DNA from: Gemmatimonadales bacterium UBA7835 | Lineage (GTDB): Bacteria > Gemmatimonadota > Gemmatimonadetes > Longimicrobiales > Gaopeijiaceae | Direction of reading: 5' to 3' | DNA length: 7,970 nucleotides | Assembly (NCBI GenBank): GCA_002500925.1 | Contig: DLTN01000125.1 | Span: 17,194 to 25,163 of the forward strand | Shown here: positions 1 to 6,502 of the stretch, piece after piece | Layout of the letters: every line of letters begins with the position of its first letter | Numbering within the stretch: position 1 is the stretch's first letter | Made by a program: the position numbers and the translations under genes | Notes under the pieces: generated by a model | Told to the model about the DNA's origin: nothing | What the model saw: only the letters and a program-made list of their open reading frames with translations | Databases searched by the model: none

Positions 1-629
1 CGTCTCATTATCTGGATTTCTTGCGGTAACTTCACTGAGAGCCATTCGATTACGATCTCCTCAGAAGAAACCAGTCTGTTGGAGAGTTCAGGGCCCAAGG
101 CATCTTCAAGTGCCAGCCGCTGAGTGTAGGAAAGCCCGTCGGCGATGTTTCGCGTGCTGCTATTTATTGCGATAGACGAGGGGTTCCGGCTGCGGAGCTC
201 AGCCGCTGCTGCCATGTAGATACTCGTTCCTCGACGCACGGATCGGACCTCATCCAGGGGACTCACTTCAGATAGCGCAGTGGCCTCGGTCTCTGGAGAT
301 ATAGCTAATGACTCGAGATTTCCCTGATCATCTGCGAAGAAAAGAAAGGCCGCTAAGCCGCCCGCATTTTCCGCCCCGATATGTGCTGCGATTGGATCGT
401 TTGCATTCTCTCGTGCAAGAACGAGCCAAGCATCTACACCTGCTCGGGCCATCGCCGGTCCTAGTAGAGTCTGGATCCGTTCTTGGCGGATGGAGGGCCA
501 CAAGTCTGGGTTATCGGGGAAGGGTAGGTCTATTGTCGTCTGTGAGTCCCTCTGGATGGCTGGAGAACTACAGGCTGTGGTATAAAAGGTTGTTAGGACG
601 AGCAGTACAGGGCAGAGCCTAGAGAGCAT
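1..629 (-). CDS. M24-family (Xaa-Pro aminopeptidase-like) lipoprotein, N-terminal part, cut by window edge
   Basis: The frame stays open for 209 codons from an ATG at 629 to the left edge, so only the 5' part is present. Residues 1-20 (MLSRLCPVLLVLTTFYTTAC) form a lipoprotein signal peptide with Cys20 as the likely lipidated residue. The lipobox TTAC is slightly atypical, with Thr where Leu is usual. The mature part resembles the N-terminal domain of exported M24 metallopeptidases, with 'RQERIQTLLGPAMARAGVDA', 'RENANDP', 'ENAGG', 'DGLSYTQRLALEDALGPEL' and 'EWLSVKLPQE'. In M24 enzymes this region precedes the pita-bread domain carrying five metal ligands (Asp, Asp, His, Glu, Glu), which would lie outside the window, so activity cannot be judged. 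The likely role is cleavage of peptides with proline near the N terminus in the periplasm. The ATG overlaps the stop of the upstream DUF188 gene (TGATG), implying coupled translation. I am confident that it is a gene and moderately confident of the family. Confidence 0.85.
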   Translation of the reverse strand, partial: MLSRLCPVLLVLTTFYTTACSSPAIQRDSQTTIDLPFPDNPDLWPSIRQERIQTLLGPAMARAGVDAWLVLARENANDPIAAHIGAENAGGLAAFLFFADDQGNLESLAISPETEATALSEVSPLDEVRSVRRGTSIYMAAAAELRSRNPSSIAINSSTRNIADGLSYTQRLALEDALGPELSNRLVSSEEIVIEWLSVKLPQEIQIMR

Positions 630-1117
630 CAGTGGTCGCGGGGCGCAGGTTGATTCTGGCGTGAATGTTTTAGCGCCTTCGTCAGGGTTCTGTCGAGGGC
701 TGCGCCGAACGTCTGCCTCTCACGGCTTCCAAAAGGTCGAGGCCCACCGGTCTCGATTCCTGTGCCGCGGAGAGAATCCATAAAATCTCGAATAGAAAGC
801 CTCTCTCTTACGTTTTCTTTGTCGAATACTTCGCCACGGGGACTGATGACGTGAACGCCGTTTTCTACCAACTCGGCGGCTAGAGGTATATCGGCTGTGA
901 CGGCGACGTCGCCAGCCATCGCGTTTGATACTAAGTGGTGATCTGCAACGTCCAGGCCGTGTTCGACCAAAACAAATCGGATATGCTCGCTGTTTGCTGG
1001 TATTCCGATCCTGTGGTTGGCTACTAGTACAGTTTCCAGCTCAAGTCGCTGCGAAGCACGAAAAATAATTTCACGAACAGGCCGTGGTGTCGCGTCTGCG
1101 TCGACCCATAAAATCAC
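629..1117 (-). CDS. YaiI/YqxD family protein (DUF188, UPF0178)
   Basis: This is a 162-residue cytoplasmic protein covering the full usual length of the DUF188 family. It opens with the conserved acidic motif 'ILWVDADATPRPVREII' (residues 2-18), where most members read DADACP, so the Cys is Thr here. Further family blocks are 'VANHRI', 'LDVADHHLVSNAMAGDVAVT', 'ADIPLAAELVENGVHVISPR', and the C-terminal 'RDFMDSLRGTGIETGGPRPF'. The fold is PIN/NYN-like with conserved aspartates, which suggests a nuclease-type metal site, but no function is firmly established for the family. The start is a GTG at 1117. The ATG a few bases downstream is out of frame, and only a weak GGA lies about 10 nt upstream. 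The gene is first of a two-gene minus-strand unit, and its TGA shares a base with the ATG of the M24 lipoprotein. The family call is secure; the role is not. Confidence 0.93.
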   Translation of the reverse strand: MILWVDADATPRPVREIIFRASQRLELETVLVANHRIGIPANSEHIRFVLVEHGLDVADHHLVSNAMAGDVAVTADIPLAAELVENGVHVISPRGEVFDKENVRERLSIRDFMDSLRGTGIETGGPRPFGSRERQTFGAALDRTLTKALKHSRQNQPAPRDH

Positions 1118-1291
1118 TTTAGATTTCCAAGGGAATGGTTGGTGGCCCTTGAAAAATTAGGCTCTATCATGCTAAAACATGACGTGAGCGTGTCGTCAGT
1201 GCATCCGCTTAATGGGCTAACTTGCCACAATTCAATGTGATTAGTGTATGACGATACCACGATATCCTTTTGCTTTCCGGATCTTGTAGAG
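1118..1291. promoter_or_regulatory. Divergent intergenic region with candidate promoter and inverted repeats
   Basis: This region separates the minus-strand DUF188 gene from the plus-strand metalloprotease gene, so it should hold promoters for both. On the plus strand, TTGCCA (1222-1227) and TATGAC (1247-1252) make a weak -35/-10 pair with a long 19-nt spacer. Transcription would then start shortly before the ATG at 1292 and leave out the upstream GTG at 1244. Two overlapping short inverted repeats lie upstream: TCATG-6 nt-CATGA (1167-1182) and TGACG-9 nt-CGTCA (1180-1198). They could form an operator, but 5-bp arms may arise by chance. I found no convincing minus-strand promoter. Confidence 0.35.
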
Positions 1292-3463
1292 ATGCGTTAT
1301 AGCCCGTCTTTATCACCGATACAACTGCTAGCCCTCCTAGCTGTAGTTGGTTGCAGCGGGGATCGTGTGATCGAACCTACGACCACCGAGCGTGTTCCGA
1401 GTACGATCACGCTTACTCCCAACAACGTGAGTTTTACGTACTTGGGGCAGTCCGTTCAGGTGTCCGTTCGGATCAATGACCAGAACGGGATCGTTATGCC
1501 AACCCAGATTGAGTGGTCTCTTGGAGATCCTGCGATAGCATCGATTGGCACCGATGGACTTGTCACTGCTGTTGCGGTTGGCAGTACTACTCTGACGGCT
1601 CGGGGACTTGGTTTGACGGCTACTGCCAATCTAGAAGTGGTCCAAGAGATCAGCAGCTTTACGGTTACCCAAGGTGACAACCAAGAAGCGATAAGAGACT
1701 CTACATTGGCGGACCCGATCGCAGTCACATTGACTGATTTGGGAGGCTCAGGAATTCCAGATCTGGCAGTGACGTTTTTGCCGGGATCTGACAATGGGAC
1801 CGTTTCAGTGCAGACAGCCAGTACTGATGCCAATGGTGAAGCAACTACGGAGTGGACGCTTGGACCGGTTTTCGGGGAGCAGGAACTGCTCGTGTCTGTT
1901 CCCGGACAATCGATTTCGGTGGGTGCGATTGCGCGCGCTGAGGTTCCAACACCCGATCTCGCAGTGGTTGGTTTCCTGCAACTAAGTAGCGCGGCCCCAA
2001 CTAGCCTTGAGACTGTGACCGTAACAGGGAGGGTCGCCAACCTCGGTGATCTGGCTAGTGGTCCCACACGCGTTTCTCTGACTTCCAATACGGCTGAAAT
2101 AGGTACGTTTAACCTGCCGTCACTCGAGCCCAATGACACGACGGAACTAGCTTTTGACGTCGGTCCGCTGAGCACTGGCTCGAACGAACTCGCGTTGATT
2201 ACGGATGCTGATGAGGCAGTCGTCGAGCTTTTTGAATCCAACAATGAAGTTACTCGAAGCATAAACGTTTTAGATCAGGCTGAGGCTAATTTAGATGTGC
2301 CAATCACTGGTCTGTCGGCGGGCATCAACACAGAGATGCTGTTCAGGGTAAATGTCTCTGGTCCAACGACGCTTACGGTTTCGTTCACTGCCCCGTCGGG
2401 CGACGCGGATGTTTACGTGTCGGAGCGGATACGACCTAGCTCTCGAGAAGAATACGTGGGTTGCGTCAGTACTGGGCCAACGAGCGTTGAGAGCTGCCAA
2501 GTTCCCTTCGCCGATGGGGAGTATCACATACTCGTGCATGCATTCGATCAGGGTGAGCCAGTCACTGGGGGCACGCTAACGGTTACAACGAGTGAAGCTT
2601 TAGTCCCTTATGACATTGAAATTGTCTATATCGATTCTGGGACCCAGAGCCAAGAGGATGCGTTCACGGCGGCTGCCACTCGCTGGTCACAGATAATTGT
2701 TGCTGACGTTCAGGACCGTGACTTCTCCAGTAATTCACTTCCGGCGGATGCTTGCATCAACGGACAGCCGTTGTTGGATAGGAACGTCGATGACGTCGTG
2801 ATCTACGTATATATCGGTTATATCGATGGCCAGGGTGGCACCTTGGGTAGTGCAGGCCCTTGTGTGATAAGAGGAGGTTCAAATCACACCTCGGTAGGAG
2901 TCATGCGGTTTGATGATGCCGATTTGGTGCAGGTTGAGGCACGCGGTCAGCTAGAAGGGCTGATTTTGCACGAGATGGGTCACGTGCTGGGTATCGGAAC
3001 GCGTTGGGATAATGCGGATCTGCTCATCAATCCTTCTCTCCCTGATAATACGGGAGCGGACACACATTTCGTGGGGCGCAACACGATTATCGCATTCGAT
3101 AACGTAGGCGGTGGTGCATATACGACAGGCTCGGTTGTGCCGGTCGAGAATCAGGCTGGACCGGGATCAGGTGATGCTCACTGGCGTGAATCAGTATTCA
3201 ATACCGAATTGATGACGCCCTTTTTCGACCGTGATGTTCCGAATCCGCTGAGCGAAGTCACAATCGCATCACTTAAGGACCTTGGATACGGCGTCGATCT
3301 AACTCAGGGTGACAATTACTTCCTTCCCCCGATATCTGCGTCACAGCAGGCTGCCCCGAGTGCGTCGGCCGGCCAAGGCGCACTCGACCTTGGTGACGAT
3401 ATATGGGATGAGAATCTTTATGTCGTTGGTAAGGATGGCCAGATTCGTAAAATCTTGCGTTGA
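1292..3463 (+). CDS. Lipid-anchored leishmanolysin-type (M8-like) zinc metalloprotease with Ig-like and CARDB domains
   Basis: This is a 723-residue exported protease. The frame is open from a GTG at 1244, but the ATG at 1292 gives a proper lipoprotein signal peptide (MRYSPSLSPIQLLALLAVVGC, lipobox VVGC, Cys21), so I chose it. Domains by eye are: a Big2 Ig-like domain at about 35-117; a second Big1-like Ig domain at 118-217; a CARDB domain at about 220-327; a PPC-like beta domain at about 330-435; and the peptidase at about 440-685. The zinc site is HEMGHVLGIGT (His560, Glu561, His564), with a distant third ligand His630 in 'DAHWRESVF' and a Met-turn 'ELMTPF' at Met641. The long gap to the third His and its closeness to the Met-turn are leishmanolysin hallmarks. 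An Ala/Ser-rich linker leads to a short conserved-looking tail (DENLYVVGKDGQIRKILR). It probably degrades proteins at the cell surface or in the periplasm. The next gene overlaps its stop codon. Confidence 0.92.
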   Translation: MRYSPSLSPIQLLALLAVVGCSGDRVIEPTTTERVPSTITLTPNNVSFTYLGQSVQVSVRINDQNGIVMPTQIEWSLGDPAIASIGTDGLVTAVAVGSTTLTARGLGLTATANLEVVQEISSFTVTQGDNQEAIRDSTLADPIAVTLTDLGGSGIPDLAVTFLPGSDNGTVSVQTASTDANGEATTEWTLGPVFGEQELLVSVPGQSISVGAIARAEVPTPDLAVVGFLQLSSAAPTSLETVTVTGRVANLGDLASGPTRVSLTSNTAEIGTFNLPSLEPNDTTELAFDVGPLSTGSNELALITDADEAVVELFESNNEVTRSINVLDQAEANLDVPITGLSAGINTEMLFRVNVSGPTTLTVSFTAPSGDADVYVSERIRPSSREEYVGCVSTGPTSVESCQVPFADGEYHILVHAFDQGEPVTGGTLTVTTSEALVPYDIEIVYIDSGTQSQEDAFTAAATRWSQIIVADVQDRDFSSNSLPADACINGQPLLDRNVDDVVIYVYIGYIDGQGGTLGSAGPCVIRGGSNHTSVGVMRFDDADLVQVEARGQLEGLILHEMGHVLGIGTRWDNADLLINPSLPDNTGADTHFVGRNTIIAFDNVGGGAYTTGSVVPVENQAGPGSGDAHWRESVFNTELMTPFFDRDVPNPLSEVTIASLKDLGYGVDLTQGDNYFLPPISASQQAAPSASAGQGALDLGDDIWDENLYVVGKDGQIRKILR

Positions 3464-4047
3464 CTAGGGGTATCCTCTGGGCTTTAAGTGTTGTCGCGAG
3501 TGCGATTCTCGTTGCGTGCGTAGGGAACGTCGCTGAGGAGAACCTCGGAATGGCCGGAGACTCGGTAACGTCATGTTCTCCGGTAGGTGCGCCCCTTCAA
3601 ATTCAGGAAACGATGGCGTATATGGCTGGGCGATATCGCCTCGTCATGGTAAGTGACGACGAGAACGATAGGGCGGTTGGCTTCGTCGACCTCAAGCAAA
3701 TGCCAGAAGCGTACAGGGACTGGGGGGCTTCGACGGCTACGCTTTTTGGAAAGGCCGATGTGGGGTTCGATGCTGTGGGTGCGCAGCAGATGAAAGGTCT
3801 AGATAGTCCTGATCCTGAGGGACCGGGTGTACTGGTTCTAGAGAGCGAGGGCTCATCTGGCCAGAGCATCCTACTTCGTTTTGGTAGCGAGCCGAATCGA
3901 TGGGCGGGTGAAACCGTTTTCGATGCTGCATTTACGGTTTTAGACGTTGGCCTGATTGAAGGGGACCGTTTCTCCGGAAGCTGGCGAAGTGGTGTCCATG
4001 CCGAGTGGGTTGAGGGGTACTTTTGCGCTCAACGCATTCGTTTCTGA
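3460..4047 (+). CDS. Small lipoprotein of unknown function, co-translated with the metalloprotease
   Basis: This 195-residue protein matches no family I can name. It begins at a TTG that overlaps the protease stop (TTGA, 3460-3463). An in-frame TAA at 3448-3450 blocks any earlier start, and no ATG or GTG comes before the lipobox, so TTG is the only start that keeps the signal peptide. Residues 1-20 (MTRGILWALSVVASAILVAC) form a lipoprotein signal with lipobox LVAC and Cys20. The mature part looks rich in beta strands: 'YMAGRYRLVMVS', a middle segment with many Gly and Asp ('GLDSPDPEGPGVLVLESE'), then 'FSGSWRSGVHAEWVEGYFCA'. Cys39 and the Cys in 'GYFCAQRIRF' could form a disulfide in the periplasm. 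The tight overlap implies a fixed ratio to the protease, perhaps as an accessory or inhibitory partner, but that is inference. Existence is well supported; function is unknown. Confidence 0.85.
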   Translation: MTRGILWALSVVASAILVACVGNVAEENLGMAGDSVTSCSPVGAPLQIQETMAYMAGRYRLVMVSDDENDRAVGFVDLKQMPEAYRDWGASTATLFGKADVGFDAVGAQQMKGLDSPDPEGPGVLVLESEGSSGQSILLRFGSEPNRWAGETVFDAAFTVLDVGLIEGDRFSGSWRSGVHAEWVEGYFCAQRIRF

Positions 4048-4158
4048 CTACTTCAGGACGGTGATTGCCGCTCAGGCCCTTTGCGTGTAGAAAGCGCTCT
4101 CCCCAGTCAAACATACACTTCTCTAGATGCTGCTACTGCGGCGGATGGCTCTGGAGTT

Positions 4159-5088
4159 CTACACGTGCGTCAGGTATCCGTGTGGGTCATCATTTTTACC
4201 TTGGACGGTCTGCAGGAATCGCCTCTGGATGTCGAGCGTGACCGGTCCCGCTTTACCCTCACCGATCTCGATCCGGTCTACGCTTCGCACTGGGGTAACT
4301 TCGGCCGCAGTGCCGGCAAAGAACAATTCGTCTGCCGTATAGAGGGATTCTCTTGGAACTGGACGTTCTTCGACCTCGTACCCCAGGTCCATGGCGATCT
4401 GCATTACGGCGCTGCGGGTTATCCCCACTAATGAGGTGCCGTCGAGAACCGGAGAGATGACTCTTCCCCCATCGACAATAAACAGGTTCATGCCGCTGCC
4501 TTCGGAGACGAGCCCTCCGGGTCCAAGTGCAATGGCGTCTGCATAGCCGTTTTGCACTGCTTCCATCTTCATCAGTTGAGCATTCACGTAGTGACCGCCC
4601 GCTTTGGCTCTAGCTGGGAATGTATTCGGCGCCATTCGTTGCCAAGAGGAGACGCATACATCCACTCCGGCCTCCAGTGCCTCAGCCCCGAGGTATGTCC
4701 CCCACCCCCAAGCGGCAACGTACGTCTCTATGGGGCTTAGAGTCGGGTTAAGGCCTGGAGTGCCGTATCCGCGTATGATCATGGGGCGGATATAACAGTT
4801 CCTGACTTCATTCTTCCGGATGGTATCCAAACACGCTTTAGCCAAGTCATCTGCTGAGTAATCAGGCACCATCCGATATATTTTTGCCGAGTCGATCAGA
4901 CGGTCGATGTGCGCATCGAGCCTGAAAACAGCCGGACCTTCAGGCGTCTCATATGCTCGGATTCCCTCGAATACAGACGTGCCAAACTGCACTGCTGTTG
5001 CTAGGAGGTGGACCTTGCATTCGTGCCAGGCCACATATTCACCGTCTCTCCAGATCCAGGTTGCCTCCTGAAATCCCACAGCTCCCAT
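4159..5088 (-). CDS. ilvE: Branched-chain amino acid aminotransferase (class IV PLP enzyme)
   Basis: This is a 309-residue fold-type IV aminotransferase that should interconvert Leu, Ile or Val and their 2-oxo acids, with 2-oxoglutarate/glutamate as partner (EC 2.6.1.42), in the cytoplasm. Family landmarks are 'FGTSVFEGIRAYETPEGPAV' (residues 35-54), 'LDAHIDRLIDSAKI' (57-70), the PLP-binding Lys162 in 'ARAKAGGHYVN', and 'LVSEGSGMNLFIV', which carries the typical SEGxGxNLF cofactor loop. The C terminus (GYLTHV) is as expected. The frame extends 35 codons upstream of 5088, but that part overlaps the SDR gene and has no family similarity. The ATG at 5088 has AAAGGA 8 nt upstream and overlaps the SDR stop as TGATG, so I chose it. 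It is the last gene of the cupin-SDR-aminotransferase operon. A role in branched-chain amino acid breakdown rather than synthesis is possible, because no other ilv or leu gene is nearby. Confidence 0.95.
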   Translation of the reverse strand: MGAVGFQEATWIWRDGEYVAWHECKVHLLATAVQFGTSVFEGIRAYETPEGPAVFRLDAHIDRLIDSAKIYRMVPDYSADDLAKACLDTIRKNEVRNCYIRPMIIRGYGTPGLNPTLSPIETYVAAWGWGTYLGAEALEAGVDVCVSSWQRMAPNTFPARAKAGGHYVNAQLMKMEAVQNGYADAIALGPGGLVSEGSGMNLFIVDGGRVISPVLDGTSLVGITRSAVMQIAMDLGYEVEERPVPRESLYTADELFFAGTAAEVTPVRSVDRIEIGEGKAGPVTLDIQRRFLQTVQGKNDDPHGYLTHV

Positions 5089-5879
5089 CAGATAAGTCCT
5101 TTGATCCAGCCGCCGTCGACGGCAATTGATTGGCCTGTTACGTAAGATGCGTGCTCGGAGCATAGAAACGCAGCTACTGAGCCAAGTTCGCACGGTTCCC
5201 CGAGTCGTGCCATGGGAATCTCCTCAGTCCATCCAGCGTAAGCATCGTCGACCGTTATCCCATCCCGCTCGGCGACCGCTTCGGCCAAGTGTATAAGCCG
5301 CTCCGTCCTAGTGAACCCCGGCAAGACGTTGTTCACGGTAACGTTGAATTCGGCAACCTCGTTTGAGATCGTCTTAGCGAACCCGGTTACTCCTGCTCGA
5401 ATCGCGTTCGATAGGATTAGCCCTTTTACGGGCTGCTTCACTGAAACGGACGTAACGTTCACGATTCTACCCCATCGGCGCGTCTTCATCCCCGGTAGAG
5501 CTGCGCGCACAAGATTGACTACGCTATTGAAATTTTGCTGGATTGCCTCGTCCCAGACTTCGACCGAATGGTCCTCAAACATTCCTGCGGGTGGCCCACC
5601 CGTGTTTGTGACTAGGATATCTACTTTCCCGAATGCACTTTCCGCGGCAGCTATTAGCTCGGCTGCTCCGTCAGCAGGAGTCAGGTCGCATGCAGCAACC
5701 TCTACCCGGGCTCCCGTTTCTTCGACGATCTCTGACTTTACGGTCATGAGCTTTTCACGAGAACGGGAGTTGATCACTAAGTCGGCACCTTCGGCTGCCA
5801 GGGCTCCAGCTATGGCTCGCCCTAAGCCCTGACTTGACCCGGCAACCACCGCCACTCGACCGCGAATTCCTAAATCCAT
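5088..5879 (-). CDS. SDR-family oxidoreductase with atypical active site (FabG-like)
   Basis: This is a 263-residue short-chain dehydrogenase/reductase fold protein of usual length. The nucleotide-binding loop 'AGSSQGLG' (13-20) replaces the usual TGxxxGxG, with Ala for Thr. 'CDLT' (Asp65) and 'TNTGGPP' (91-97) stand for the adenine-pocket Asp and the NNAG motif. Asn116 and Ser144 of the catalytic tetrad seem present. By alignment with FabG through 'RAGVTGFAK', the YxxxK positions are Ser157 and Arg161 ('LSNAIRAG'), so the catalytic Tyr and Lys are missing. A known BKR-like SDR subgroup shares this change, so the gene is not decayed. Its substrate is unknown and it may not be a classical reductase. 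The C-terminal 'GQSIAVDGGW' is typical of SDRs. The ATG at 5879 has AAAGG 6 nt upstream. It lies 15 nt after the cupin gene and overlaps the aminotransferase start by one base. Confidence 0.92.
   Translation of the reverse strand: MDLGIRGRVAVVAGSSQGLGRAIAGALAAEGADLVINSRSREKLMTVKSEIVEETGARVEVAACDLTPADGAAELIAAAESAFGKVDILVTNTGGPPAGMFEDHSVEVWDEAIQQNFNSVVNLVRAALPGMKTRRWGRIVNVTSVSVKQPVKGLILSNAIRAGVTGFAKTISNEVAEFNVTVNNVLPGFTRTERLIHLAEAVAERDGITVDDAYAGWTEEIPMARLGEPCELGSVAAFLCSEHASYVTGQSIAVDGGWIKGLI
5097..5102 (-). promoter_or_regulatory. Ribosome binding site inside the SDR gene that sets the aminotransferase start
   Basis: AAAGGA on the minus strand lies 8 nt before the ATG at 5088, inside the last codons of the SDR gene. 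It supports the 309-residue aminotransferase over the 344-residue reading that would overlap the SDR. Confidence 0.75.
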
Positions 5880-5894
5880 GATTTGCCTTTGAGT

Positions 5895-6278
5895 TCAGCG
5901 ATCTTTGAAGTACGAGTCCGTGCCGTCTAGCCAGTCTTGTCGAGGCGGGCTAAAAACGTCCACATCGAGAGTGTCTTCGAGCGCCTCAGCCTTATGTGGC
6001 ACATTGGACGGGATGTACATGACTTCTCCGGCGGAAACAATCCGTTCTTCGTACCCAGGTTCACCCTCGTTCCCTAGCCAGAATTTAAGAGCTCCCTCAA
6101 CAACCCATGTGAGCTGTTCGTTATCGTGCGAGTGTTTCGGAACGATAGCGCCTTTGTCTAAGAAAACTTGGGCGAGCATCATCCGTTTTCCCGTGAAGAG
6201 CTGGCGTGCTATGTCGTGGGTAACGGATTCACGCTCTACGTCGTCCCACTTCATATGGGTGACTAATGAGTCGCTCAT
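5895..6278 (-). CDS. Small cupin-domain protein (cupin 2 type)
   Basis: This is a 127-residue single-domain beta-barrel cupin. Motif 1 is 'GAIVPKHSHDNEQLTWVVEG' (43-62), giving metal ligands His49 and His51 and Gln55 at the position where Glu is usual, with Glu54 next to it. Motif 2 is 'GEVMYIPSNVPHKAEAL' (84-100), with His95. The set H-H-(E/Q)-H suggests a bound divalent metal. Such cupins act as dioxygenases, isomerases or small-molecule sensors, and the sequence does not tell which. The C-terminal 'DVDVFSPPRQDWLDG' is common in this subgroup. The ATG at 6278 has GGAG 5 nt upstream. It is the first gene of the operon with the SDR and the aminotransferase, which suggests that all three act on related small molecules. 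I am sure of the fold, not of the reaction. Confidence 0.92.
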   Translation of the reverse strand: MSDSLVTHMKWDDVERESVTHDIARQLFTGKRMMLAQVFLDKGAIVPKHSHDNEQLTWVVEGALKFWLGNEGEPGYEERIVSAGEVMYIPSNVPHKAEALEDTLDVDVFSPPRQDWLDGTDSYFKDR

Positions 6279-6283
6279 AATTA

Positions 6284-6287
6284 CTCC
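6284..6287 (-). promoter_or_regulatory. Ribosome binding site of the cupin gene
   Basis: On the minus strand the sequence reads GGAG, then 5 nt, then the ATG at 6278. It is a clear Shine-Dalgarno that fixes the start of the first gene of the minus-strand operon. Confidence 0.7.
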
Positions 6288-6424
6288 GAGTGTTTACTAA
6301 ATGACCGGCCAATCGGCGGGTCCGGGCGACGGATGTCAATGGCATACCAGCACTTCCACTTTAGATCCCGCCATCAGACCTTGTTGGATGGGTGACGGAT
6401 CAGGTTCTCTGATATCTGAGTTGG

Positions 6425-6453
6425 GCGACATGCAACCTGACGGAGGATATACT
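6425..6453 (+). promoter_or_regulatory. Candidate sigma-70-type promoter for msrB
   Basis: GCGACA (6425-6430) and TATACT (6448-6453) are separated by 17 nt. The -10 box matches the consensus at 5 of 6 positions and the -35 box at 4 of 6. Transcription would start near 6460 and give a leader of about 40 nt before the GTG at 6503. A 7-bp inverted repeat (TCAGGTT at 6400-6406, AACCTGA at 6434-6440) overlaps the -35 and spacer and might be an operator. The rest of the gap at 6279-6502 shows no gene I can support. Confidence 0.45.
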
Positions 6454-6502
6454 CATCAACGGATGGGGTCTCATCCTCAGGATCAATTAGCGGGGGGCGC
6501 AG

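Noticed and set aside
308..622. Plus-strand open frame of 104 codons near the left edge
   Set aside because: The opposite strand encodes a lipoprotein precursor with M24-type motifs over the whole interval.
1244..1291. GTG start giving 16 more residues to the metalloprotease
   Set aside because: The extension is acidic and would sit before the lipoprotein signal peptide, which begins properly at the ATG at 1292.
1456..2262. Long minus-strand open frame (268 codons) inside the metalloprotease gene
   Set aside because: It is fully antisense to Ig-like domains of the protease and very rich in Ser, Thr and Val without any family motif, so it is a shadow of the real gene.
4048..4158. Possible bidirectional terminator in the convergent gap
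   Set aside because: I looked for a GC-rich stem with a T run on either strand and found only short imperfect pairings such as around AGCGCT.
4081..4431. Plus-strand frame of 116 codons after the small lipoprotein gene
   Set aside because: Most of it is antisense to the conserved C-terminal part of the aminotransferase and it shows no family features.
5089..5193. 35-residue N-terminal extension of the aminotransferase
   Set aside because: It lies within the SDR coding region, is Arg-rich and unlike the family, and the ATG at 5088 has a good Shine-Dalgarno and a TGATG junction.
5311..5832. Plus-strand open frame of 173 codons
   Set aside because: It is antisense to the SDR gene, which has clear family motifs. 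The frame has low-complexity Ala/Ser/Thr/Arg content and no recognisable domain.
6334..6339. TTGACA on the minus strand upstream of the cupin gene as a -35 box
   Set aside because: The -35 match is perfect, but no acceptable -10 box lies 16-18 nt downstream (CCGATT at 17 nt), so I do not call a promoter.
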